From: Eleginops maclovinus
Taxonomy: Eukaryota; Chordata; Actinopteri; Perciformes; Eleginopidae
Assembly: GCF_036324505.1 (NCBI RefSeq)
Contig: NC_086356.1
Location: 12,571,244-12,635,243, forward strand
DNA length: 64,000 nt
Reading direction: 5' to 3'
Below the pieces are notes generated by a model. That model was not told where the DNA came from and searched no databases. It saw only the letters and a program-made list of their open reading frames with translations. This document shows, one piece after another, positions 50,270-64,000 of the stretch (the stretch's first letter is position 1; every line of letters starts with the position of its first letter). The position numbers and the translations under genes are program-made.

Positions 50270-50640
50270 TCTCTCCTCCCACTGGGGCTGTATGCATTCC
50301 TGCCAGGAGGGGCGGAGGTGTCTGTGATCCGGGCTCGATAAGGTCCAGGCCTCCCCTCCATGCTACCCTCCCTCGTGTTCACCCTCACCCCCTCCCTGGG
50401 AAAATGGGTGCACCCTCCTCCCTGGCAGGGCACCGGCTCCCCTTTGAGTGTGCTGCCAGCCGTGGCAGCAGAGACTTAACATGATTTGTTTGTCTGCTGC
50501 TGCGTGTTTGCACCAAACTGTAGCGCCAACCCCCATTACTACTGCAGGAGATCCAAAGGGGCTGGTTAGCTGGTACTGATCTGAAGTGAGGCTCCTGGAG
50601 GCGGGGGGCAGAGGAGGGTTAAAGGGGTGTTAAATAGGGT
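50270..50640. promoter_or_regulatory. candidate regulatory block, GC-rich
   Basis: GC-rich with an imperfect inverted pair: CCTGCCAGGAGG (50299-50310) and CCTCCCTGGCAGG (about 50417-50429). The frames crossing it come out of the TG array and carry no domain I know. Confidence 0.25.
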
Positions 50641-50869
50641 GAGGTAAGTAAGGTGGGGGAAGTAGGGATAGATCAGGGTTTTAATGAGTTTGGAATATGA
50701 TCCATGGGCTGGAAACATTCAACTTTTTTTGAAAATAAGTCTGGCTGCAATGGGCTGGACTTCTACTTTATAAGATAGGGAACATTCACACAGAACTATT
50801 TCATCAATCACCCAAAAACAGAGGGTTTTCTCTCTCTTCATTTTTTTTCCTGGTGCTTTTGTAATTGGC
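50641..50869. other. non-coding spacer
   Basis: No feature recognised. Confidence 0.6.
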
Positions 50870-51110
50870 TTACTTCCTGGTGCAGCAGTGGACAGCAGGC
50901 ACAGCAGCGGCTGCCCAGTCGGCCCATTGATCTTTCATCAGCCCATAGAGTTAAAGCTGAAGGCATGAGGGAGAGGCAGCCCCTCTTTTTATGGCAGCCC
51001 GCTGGTGCCTGCCTAGGATTGTTCCCCGTTTCCTAAGATTGTTTTTCATTTAGTCAGGGTGCAGCGCTGCGCCGCTCTTAGGAGGTGAGGTGAAGTGTTG
51101 CAGACATTTA
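50870..51110. promoter_or_regulatory. candidate regulatory block with paired SOX-like sites
   Basis: CCTAGGATTGTT (51012-51023) and CCTAAGATTGTT (51032-51043) are near-identical 12-mers exactly 20 bp apart, about two helical turns. Each ends in the SOX-like core ATTGTT. The palindrome GCAGCGCTGC follows at 51061-51070. Surroundings are unique, mixed composition. Confidence 0.3.
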
Positions 51111-52130
51111 GGAGAGCATGAAACATACAGTCTGGGTGGACACAATTGTACAGCAGGGCTTGTTTGCTGATAACATTTTAGTTTGTGTGTTACAATTGGT
51201 GTGTGCATGGTTGTGTGTTATGTGTGCATGGAGCATAAAACTTTGATACATTTCTCCCCGTACCAAAACATGACCTTTAGGCCAACAATTAGAAAGGTGT
51301 TGCTGGCAGTTGATCTGTAGCCTAATAACTGATTACTGTTACACATATAAATGAGATTTTTTTGTGGAAAGTGAATTGAAGAAATGTTTCTCAACTCAGT
51401 GACATACAGCAGCATCACTAATTTAGTGTAGGAGATACATCGAACTGTGTTTGACTCGATAATGCTTATCCATGGACTCCCAGACTATTAATCAAAACAA
51501 TTTTGCATTAAGAAAAAAAGAGCAAGAGCTCTTAACGCAAATCAAATTTCACTTAAGGGGCTAAAATTACCTTCATCAATTTGCATGAAAGCCAGGGTAG
51601 TGGTCAAGACATCCATGTGATATCCAATAAGATCAATCTATTCAGAATGTGGGTGTGGTCGGCTGTATCCCCAACATGTTCCATTGATCCAGCGCTGAAC
51701 TGCAGCAGTCGTGCAGGTCCTGAACTTGGTCATCTAACTGATATGTGATATTAGGATCCTTCTTCGAGGCGGCTCCACGGGGATCTGGTCAGAGAGAGAG
51801 GGAGAGAGAAAAACAGACTTGAGATCAGCAGATCATTTTTCGCCGGACCTTGAATATTTCATGTACTTAGGGAGTCTTGTAGCAGACACACAGATGGGCT
51901 TAATAACTAAATATCCAGGAACACTCAAAGAACTGATTTCATACACTTAGAAATAAACACACACACACAGACCGATTACACTGGATAATGTTTTTTTTTT
52001 TAAAACTAAGTTTTCCATCTGATTTCAACTACTAATATAAGATTACCATGTTGGTTCTAGCCTTTATCGTGTGTGAAATACAAATTCATCTTAATGCTAC
52101 AAAAAAAGGCGGTTTCTGTAGTGTGACAAG
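51111..52130. other. non-coding spacer
   Basis: AT-leaning. GA-rich tract near 51789-51815 and a short CA run at 51956-51969. No gene. Confidence 0.6.
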
Positions 52131-55860
<3,730 letters not shown>

Positions 55861-56480
55861 TTAAACAAGCTGTCCTGGAGGAGGTCTGTGGAGAAATGCG
55901 ACTCTTTATCTTGAAACAAATTTCCCTGAGCAGCCTCCCCAGAGTCTCTCAAAGCCGCAGCCATGACATCAAACGTTCGCCAGTATTTACATGACCGGGA
56001 AGTGTCCAGAGAACGGTGCTTAAATGGCTAGAAAAAAAAGGATGACCAAGCACAGCCACCGGTGCTGCTGCAAAACAGAGCTGCTGGACAGCGTCTTGCC
56101 TTTAGCGTGGAGTTTGTGCGCCAGGCGCCGAGCAGAATAATCTGTTTACAGTGTGCGCGTTGATGGTCATTTTTTATGATGTTGTTTAATCCACAGAGGA
56201 GGAGGAGGGGGGGATGAGGGACCTGTCTAGCAGAGCCCCAGACAAGCTGGCTCCAGTGGCCATCTCTGTAGGCTATAGGCTGCTCTATTTGAGTAGAGAG
56301 ACAGGTGTAAATCTCTGCTGCGATCTTTACTCTGCACTCTCCGCGACACTCACCTGAAGGTAAATAAATGGTTTATGGCCAAGTAAATGAACCACGTACC
56401 TCTCTAGTCTTGTGGGCTTTACACAGAGAGAGCGCGAGAACACCCCCGGGGCAGCTGTCATTGTCATGCTCCGGGAAAAG
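55861..56480. promoter_or_regulatory. candidate promoter-proximal or enhancer block with splice-donor-like site
   Basis: More CpG (GTGCGCCAGGCGCCGAGC around 56116-56133, CTCTCCGCGACACTC near 56338) and less AT than the flanks. A forkhead-like TGTTTAC lies at 56143-56149. CACCTGAAG|GTAAATAAAT at 56351-56369 fits a good splice donor, so a non-coding first exon ending at 56359 on the plus strand is possible. No ATG-led frame of note precedes it. The alternative is a conserved non-coding element with a chance donor. Confidence 0.3.
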
Positions 56481-56983
<503 letters not shown>

Positions 56984-57180
56984 TAGAGAGGGGCGGCTAT
57001 TATAACAGAGTTCTGCAAAGTAGGTCTGTGCCACTTTTGATTAGGGTCTGTTCCAAAAAGATGGTTGCAGACATGAGATAATGAGGTCCTGTGATAACGC
57101 GGGTCTCCTTTAAGTTTTTCCCATGAATCGAGACTGTCGCCAGTCCACAAAACGACACTGTGCATCGGCACCACGCTACT

Positions 57181-57500
57181 CACTTCTCATTTGTCGAGCA
57201 CAAAAGGTGATCCACACCAAATCTGCACTAACAAACCAGGGGCCGGGAGCAAATCATATAATGTTCAACCGTATTCACTTCTCCTCTAATTAACTGGAAT
57301 CCCACCTTATTCCTAAACACAGTGACCAATTAAACTGCCGTGCTATGCCAAAGGTCTCCGGGGCCACAGTCGGTCGCCAGGAACATTTGTGAAGGTCTGC
57401 GGCTTCACTATAGGCAATGGATCTTATTAGGTGGGTGACCTCAGCGAGGAAAGGTTACAGACTTTTTCACTGCCCTCGGTTGGAAAACTATGTTTCCTAT
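57181..57500. promoter_or_regulatory. candidate regulatory block
   Basis: Contains the homeodomain-type CTAATTAACT (57286-57295), a 10-mer also present at 61555-61564, then GACCAATTAAACTG (about 57325-57338) and a CpG-containing stretch GGTCTCCGGGGCCACAGTCG. The open frame 57417-57848 (143 codons) overlaps the end but resembles no known protein. Confidence 0.3.
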
Positions 57501-60500
57501 TCGAATTTTAATTGGTTGGTTGATGCCTGTGTCCTCTCCGTGTGCGCAGTGGGATGTTGTTTGTATTTCAGAGCAGATCCACAAAAAGGGAAAGCGTTAA
57601 AACAGGCTGATAAACGGAGCAATTCAATATTAATGCATAATCTGATTTATTTCATAAACGCTTATATACATTTTGTTTTATATGCCGAACAAAAATCCAC
57701 AGGTGTTAAGTCCTATGTACTTTTTTACGCGATCAGCTTGAATACTTTACAGGATGCAAAACATTTGATAAAATACCCTCTTTGTTCCACTTTACAAGTT
57801 ACAACTGGTTATGATAAAGTTATAAAAGGAGGCCACAACCACAAATGACCATTAATTCAACACTTACCCCACCATATACAGGGCACAGTCATTTGTTTCC
57901 CTTACGCTGCTTTTTGCACGCGTTCAGCCTCTCTTTATTCGAGGTTACTGTAGAATCTTACATAAGTTAAACCAACCAGGTTCAGCTTACGTTCAAATAC
58001 TCCCTCTCATTACAGCAAAAACGCCTTCATGCAAAACATATGTAGGGACTTCAATAAATGAAAGCATAGCTCCCAACCGCATCCTATTTATTTTGATTTT
58101 CATGTGGTTTTCGTGTACTGTCCAACTTAGTAAATACGGCCAGTCTCATATTTCAAATGTCACAATGCTCCGGCGACTAGCAATTTGAACATGAAAAAGA
58201 AGCAAAGGCAAACAGCTAGTAAAAAAAAAAAAAAAAAAGAAAGACAAAAAAGGTGGCTCCAAAACTGTCTAACTTGACTCACATTAAACTCACAATAGAT
58301 CAAAAGAAAGAAAAGGTTTTTTTCCACGTTGGCAGATGTAGCTCTGCAGACTATAAGATGGTAAACTGGTAGTTTTATGTCAAACATAATAAATTATAAG
58401 GCTAACTATATACAGTACTTTTAAATTCACATATCCAATACAAGCCCGCAGCACGCTCACACCAAGTCAGACAAACCTGTTGACGCACAACATGAGGCTA
58501 TACACCACAAAGTAGAAAAACTTAATGTGTTTTTAGTGTAACACTAGTCTAACATGACTTAAATGTTAAATAAAATCTGAATCTATAGTTCAATACTTTA
58601 ATTGTAAGATCTGGAAATGATTTTAAAGTTGCAAATAAATATTTTACTTTGCATTTAACAAACCCTTTTCCGTTTCCCATTACTGAAAAAAACGGATTGT
58701 CTACATATCAATATACAAGTAGGTCATCATTATACTTTTTTGGAATATATAATTTTTTGATTTCTATGATTTAGTAGAGACATGTCTGTTAAGGGGGGGA
58801 AAAAACACTCCAAACAACTTAACGCACGGCTATAGAACAAGCGGAGTTTTACGCAAACATTTACAAGGCTTTATGGCTTCAACAGTTAACAGAGGGATTC
58901 GTCTATCGCACGAAGAAGCATGTGGGAGATTCAATTGACCGCACTCAACTTTGCCGCCGCTTGAGCTTGCCGCATACACTTCAAATTGTTGTTCTCGCTA
59001 CTGACGAAACCGTTAATTCACCCAGAAACGGGAGGTCAAGTTTCAGCAGGAGCAGGGGAGAAAAGTAGTCGGCAACTTACAGGAAGGTTTGTGTCAGACC
59101 GCAAATCTTTCTTTATAGAAAGAGCCCCAAGCTTTTTGAAATATTCAGCGAACACCATAAACATTTGACACCTGTTGCTGTATTTATCTTTGTCCTTGAA
59201 AATTAAATGAAAAAGGAATCGGAGCTTTTTAGTTTGACACACTTTGAATTTATTTAAGATGTCTCTGAAAATATATTTTCAGTTATTTTCAAATTAGTGT
59301 TACAATTGCAAAGAGGCTTTCCTTTGACCTAAACTAAAATTCTACTTATATTTATATTTAGGGGGCAACCATATAAAACAACTTTTTTTTTCATTCAGAG
59401 TATGAAACCTGCTGACATACATGATTACAATTTCAGTCATCTTTTTTCGTAAGGTTTAGAAATATTCTCAATTGATTGAAAACAGTTTGAGCTCTTAACA
59501 ATGACATTGCAATACACATTTTACCACTTGATAGAAAAGTAGTTGCTGTTTTAATAATTTAGCTCCTGCTTCACCTGAATAGAGTAAAACAAACACTATA
59601 GTGAGATGAGGTGCAGTTTAATCCACACTGAAAAGGGTGGATTATGGGCTCAGGCCTGCACACAGCACCTGTGGGGAGTGGCTGGAGGATCTTTACCAAA
59701 ATAATGCACAAAAGACTCATCCCAGCAGGTCTGCAACAAGGTTGAACAGGAACATTTCACAGACCACCTTAGGCCCAAATCCAGGAAGAACTAGCTTACC
59801 TTGAGGGCAGCGGACACCTAACTGAGTTTTTACAAGGTCATTTAGGGATGGGGTACTGCCGTTTATGTAGCATAACTGTGCAGCAAAATTCCTTAACTGC
59901 ATTTAAGGTGTTTCCTTGAAGCCACAGTCACAGCTATGATGTGGCGTATTTGTGAACATACACACAATGCCTGAAACCTTCTTATTTCCTATTGGACGTC
60001 TATCATTGTACTTACATGGATTTACTTTAAAGACTGGTATTGCATTTGATTCATTTACCTCAATCACCATGCTCGGTAACAAAATATCTGATTGTGGGGC
60101 AGAAAGACATAAAAGACATGTACTCAACCATCCCGTCAGTGGAAATCAGTACTGGTTTCTTTTACCCTGCCTTTCAGACTGCATGGCACTTGCTTTTCCG
60201 CCTATGGTTTTCCATTTCAAAGCCCTATGTCTCCATGTAAATACCAAAACACAGTAATCCAATCTGACCCCATTGCAAATTTTCCAGAAACTATTGGGGG
60301 GTTGTGGGGTTGACATGAGCCACACACTTATCCCACTTAACCTCTAGAGAGAAGCCACCCTAACCCCTTACAGCCCAAGAATCCCTTGGTGGAGGAATGC
60401 ACCACTCTCCTCTTAAAAGCGCTGGGTCTTGAGGTTGGGCTCAATTGGAAAAACGTATAACTTCGTGAGACTGTAAAGTCAAACAGCACAAAGTTGATGC

Positions 60501-60990
60501 CAACGGTGGGGAAGCTAAATAGACAGCAGATATCCGCATTAGGGCACCTCCCTGCCCATTGCCAAGTGCAACCCCAAATTATTTTTGATTCAAAACCCAA
60601 ATAGTCCCTAACTGGTGACTCTCATGAATATAGGGGGGACATATTTACACAGTGCTAACTTGATGACAAATAACCTGAGGATTTTTCTGTTTCCCATTTG
60701 CCATTGTTTGCTTTGTAGCACGCAAAACTGGTCTGGGTAGGATTCTCAGTGCTCAGAATATGAGGGGAAAGATGCTTATCTCCCATGTTGGCAAGTGGTG
60801 GCATGTAAGGCAAGCTAAAGATTTTTGACACATGGTCCACATCTGAGGCATTTACCAAGAGCATCTTGATCACACAGCTTGTAGCTGCAGAGAAAGCCTG
60901 ACGGCTGTTTATGTGGTTGAGCAGACAAATCTCCTGCTCTACAGGTGGTGCATGCCACTGGACTGGTTTGTTCTGATAGTGCTGCATACA
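57501..60990. other. non-coding spacer
   Basis: Mostly AT-rich, with an A18 run (58221-58238). A CpG-containing stretch lies at about 58820-59060. The frame 60655-61071 (minus, 138 codons) includes a Tyr-Ile-His run from the TGTA repeat and is otherwise unrecognised. No gene supported. Confidence 0.5.
58221..58238. repeat. A18 homopolymer
   Basis: Eighteen A with no upstream sign of a processed transcript. Confidence 0.9.
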
Positions 60991-61030
60991 TGTATGTATG
61001 TATGTATGTATGTATGTATGTATGTATGTA
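60991..61030. repeat. (TGTA)10 tetranucleotide repeat
   Basis: Ten perfect TGTA units. Confidence 0.97.
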
Positions 61031-61400
61031 TATACCTTAAAAAGGAGCTGCTCAGTCTTACTCTGTTCCACAGGTAAAGGTGATAATGAATCTGCTTTTT
61101 TTTACGTGATTACAAACCATTAAGCAACCTTATAGTGGGCTTCTGGCCAGAAAATGTAATGCAAACTAATCTAAATATTATAACACTTAAATGCAATGAA
61201 ATTCAGGACTTTTAATGTCGATCATTTTTTTATTTACAATATATATACATTTGTAACTGTGACAGACATTTCAGATTACTTGCTGCCATTTCATTTATGA
61301 ATGAATCCTTATTTTGTCAGATTTGTCTTTGTTTATTAATATTAAACAGGCCTTATTAGCAACAATATTGCAGAGTTTAGATAAAAGATCAAAAGCAAAT
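61031..61400. other. non-coding spacer, AT-rich
   Basis: No feature recognised. Confidence 0.6.
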
Positions 61401-61870
61401 CATTCCATTTTTCCCCTTTCGGTCACATCTCCTCTAATCATTAGGAGTCCCTGTTCAACATAAACCTCAACCAAGGGAGCAAATGTCTTCCCAGCACACT
61501 CCCATTTTCCTTTTCAATCTGTAGTCAATGCACCGCCATCAATACGCACATCCCCTAATTAACTAAAATTGTTTTTCATCAATACCTATAACTGGCCGGC
61601 ACAGAAATTGATGAGTGCAAGGGTTGACTTAACTAAAAATGCCTGACTGGGACAATTCATTGACAGGTAAAGAGTTTATCATTCTTCCTGCCAATTGACT
61701 AAAACATGTGTGTGATTCTAGAAAGTGCATTTTACAATCTGCTCCTTTTGGGGCAATATAGCCTCAATGGATCAATATCAGCCCCACCTATAACTTTGAG
61801 GTAAATGGTTTGCATTTAGAAAGTCATTACTCTGTCAATTGAACGTCTCCCCCTCCACTTTGTGTCGGGA
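61401..61870. promoter_or_regulatory. candidate regulatory block (homeodomain/SOX-like sites)
   Basis: About 470 bp of repeat-free sequence. It contains CTAATCATTAGGAG (about 61434-61447, an inverted TAATC/ATTA pair), CTAATTAACT (61555-61564) with ATTGTT a few bases on (61568-61573), ATTCATTGACAGG and TCAATGGATCAATATCAGCC. It resembles fish-conserved developmental enhancers in motif mix. No coding frame runs through it. Confidence 0.35.
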
Positions 61871-62559
61871 TGTCCATAATGAAGTTTGGAGTCATTATAG
61901 TAGTTGAATATACTAATCTTGTGATGTTTCCTTTCCCTATCATGTCGTGTTAGGCCTGATGACTCTCACCAGACAATCTCCTCCATTCAGGAGCGGTGCC
62001 ACCAAGTCTGTCCTTGCTTATCATTAACAATCTGCAAATAAACAGCACAGCATACATTACATCACTTGCAGCTCCATGATCAATTCCAGGAATGTCTTTG
62101 AAGCTTTGCTTAATGAACCTACACAGTATAACTGTTGTGTGTAGCCAGGGCATTGAGGCTTCATAACCCATGACCTTAATGTAATTTTTCTTTATTGAAA
62201 ATGTTGGGAGGTTTGCAAAGAGGTAAATAGTAATATGTATGTTATTTAAAAACACAGTGAATTCAGTTGATACTAATTGCACTGCAGAATCACGTGAAAG
62301 AAAATTCCCTTAACTGCTGACATCTTAAAGAAAATTATTTAAGGATAAGTATTGTGTGGATAGTCCTGCATGATGCGTTTACATATCAGACACAAACCTT
62401 ACCTCTCTACAATCGCCCGACCACAGGAAATGAGAGATTTTAGAGCCTGTGTAGTCAAATGTACTGCAGATTTTGATTTTGATATGCTTGATTTCTTTAG
62501 AAGTATTTAAAGGGAAGCGCTGACAAAGTTGACTTCATCAATCAGTGATGTCAGCTCAG
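61871..62559. other. non-coding spacer
   Basis: The minus-strand frame 61950-62282 (110 codons) is unrecognised. No repeat family. Confidence 0.55.
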
Positions 62560-62800
62560 ACCTTTTTATTGCCTCTTGGAGTCCCTGAGAGCCCTAACCC
62601 TGTAAAAGTTTATATAGTGTATTGACTATTCTCTACTTGCTTAGCTAATGAAGCCATCTTGGCCACAGACACTGAAAGGCTGCCGCTGTGTCAACACGGT
62701 TTCTTATTTGACGACACCTTCCACTAAATTGTGTTGCTAATGGGGGTGAGTGTTTAAAGAAGAATAAGCCACAGTAATTGACACAGTCCTGACCTCACTC
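62560..62800. promoter_or_regulatory. candidate regulatory block
   Basis: Mixed composition with GCTAATGAAGCC (about 62643-62654) and TTGCTAATGGGGG (about 62733-62745), two homeodomain-like TAATG cores. Weak. Confidence 0.2.
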
Positions 62801-63470
62801 ACACAAAGAGAAAGATGGAAGGCCCCACCTAAGGCTGGTGGAAAGCAGAACCTTCAGTTTGGGGCTTTACATGTAAAAGGTGGGCTACTGCTTTTAGCTA
62901 CCATTAGATTTTCATTCGGTCTGATGCGTATCAACAGCTATCACATAGTTTTTTCTCTGGCAAATCAATAACATGCAACACATAAGCCGAATACCCTTGT
63001 GTATCTCCCCTGGGCAATATGCATTCAAACCACTTCAATTTATTCCCACACATTTGCACATGCTGTATAGGGACAACACACACATGCTTCAAAAGACAAC
63101 ACATTCAAGCCTAATCTATGATGAAGGCAGCACTGTGGCAGGTAACTTGTGCTGCAAAGAACAAAACATACATTTCACAAATACGTTCATGCACGAGTAG
63201 TGCTGAATGGAACTTCAAAAGATGTTGATGGTGTCAGCACGAGCCCTGAAGCATTGACTATCTCAAGCTCAAACTTCAAAACAATGCTAGATAATAGGTT
63301 TCAAAATATTTCCAAGGTGCTACAACTTGCTACATCCCACCTATTAATGTTCAAAACATCAGAAGGCAAATAAATGTTTTACCTCTTTGCATCAATAGTA
63401 TTGAATAAATAAGGGAAAGGAGTGAATAGAGGATTTTTCAGGGTGCATTAAAGGCCTAGTGCTTTTTGTG
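62801..63470. other. non-coding spacer
   Basis: AT-leaning sequence with no recognised feature. Confidence 0.6.
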
Positions 63471-63740
63471 TGGGAATTTGCTCTGTATGGTCCCGCCTCA
63501 AGGACTTTGAGATCCCCCACCACTTTGGTTCCCCGTCTGGATCCACGGAGACAGACAATTGACTGAGAATTGATGGTCAATGTTTATCCAAGGTGGCCTG
63601 ACTGGCCACGGCTCTCTAGTTTACTTGTGAATTTGTGGTTAAATTGCATTTTAGGGAGAACTAGCATGGTGTGCACATCTCTTTAGACGTGTTGCAGAAA
63701 AGCTATAATAGTGCACCCACATTGAGCCACTGCCTGAAGC
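63471..63740. promoter_or_regulatory. candidate regulatory block
   Basis: Mixed-composition unique sequence with GACAATTGACTGAG and AAGGTGGCCTGACTGGCCACGG around 63554-63611. The latter holds a GTGGCC...GGCCAC inverted pair. Confidence 0.2.
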
Positions 63741-64000
63741 TTTTTAGCTGAGAATATACAAGAGATATATCCAGCTTAACAGTAAAAATGATGAGAGTGA
63801 CGGAAGTTCGGATCTAGTCTTCAATGTTATAAAGGATGTAACAGTGACTGAGATAAATGTCATCTACTTAATATAACCGAAAACAGTTCCTCAGATATAA
63901 TTGTATTATAAATGATACTTGATGCAGCCTGTGCAAGTATATCTGTGAAGATTATGAGTTAAATTGAATACTATCCCAGAAACCCAGTTGTGCCAGTAAA
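63741..64000. other. non-coding spacer to window end
   Basis: AT-rich. No feature recognised. Confidence 0.6.

Noticed and set aside
57417..57848. 143-codon plus-strand frame
   Set aside because: No recognisable domain, AT-rich codon use and no splice or promoter support for translation.
60457..60466. ATAACTTCGT, as in a loxP arm
   Set aside because: Ten-base chance match with no spacer or second inverted arm.
60655..61071. 138-codon minus-strand frame
   Set aside because: Its start lies in and beside the TGTA repeat; no homology recognised.

Overview
The window looks like non-coding DNA from a bony fish, most likely a spiny-rayed (percomorph) teleost. Three observations support this. First, there are three tRNA-derived SINE copies of types I know from percomorph genomes: one at 466-653, and two minus-strand copies of a second family at about 8862-9132 and 18930-19287. 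Second, LINE-like 3' tails ending in a GCTATATAAATAAA-type motif lie at 6737-6797 and 19982-20035. Third, very long uninterrupted CA/TG arrays occur at high density. The species cannot be named from the sequence.

I found no protein-coding gene. The long open frames are of two kinds. Some are Cys-Val or Thr-His runs translated from CA/TG arrays. The others are chance frames of 60-210 codons with no recognisable domain, no family resemblance and no consistent splice structure. I found no tRNA, rRNA, snRNA or microRNA gene, no CRISPR array, no intact transposase and no bacterial-type operon. The window is best read as a large intergenic or intronic stretch.

Layout: 0-9 kb is mostly unremarkable spacer with an intact-looking SINE (14-bp target duplication), a possible hAT-type transposon end near 3.55 kb, a LINE tail and a minus-strand SINE, followed by an (AC)99 array. 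9.8-18 kb holds several mixed-composition blocks that look like candidate regulatory elements. 18.5-19.35 kb is a composite repeat with a nested SINE. 20-37 kb is spacer broken by seven sizeable CA/TG arrays. 38.9-40.6 kb carries the most motif-dense candidate regulatory stretch: five same-strand nuclear-receptor half-sites in 47 bp, then forkhead-like sites, a 14-bp E-box palindrome and more half-sites. 44 kb, 47.6 kb and 50.3-51.1 kb are further candidates. The largest array, (AC)141 at 52.15 kb, shares a 19-bp flanking sequence in inverted orientation with the (TG)68 array at 50.0 kb. 55.9-57.5 kb is locally CpG-containing and includes a plausible splice donor. 61.4-61.9 kb is another candidate with homeodomain- and SOX-like sites.

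A window with no detectable genes and many unique candidate blocks fits the pattern of a regulatory landscape around a developmental gene. That is inference: conservation, which would decide it, cannot be measured here. I did not find a new biological system. The leads most worth a second look are the half-site array at 38898-38944 and the inverted composite repeat at 50.0/52.1 kb.
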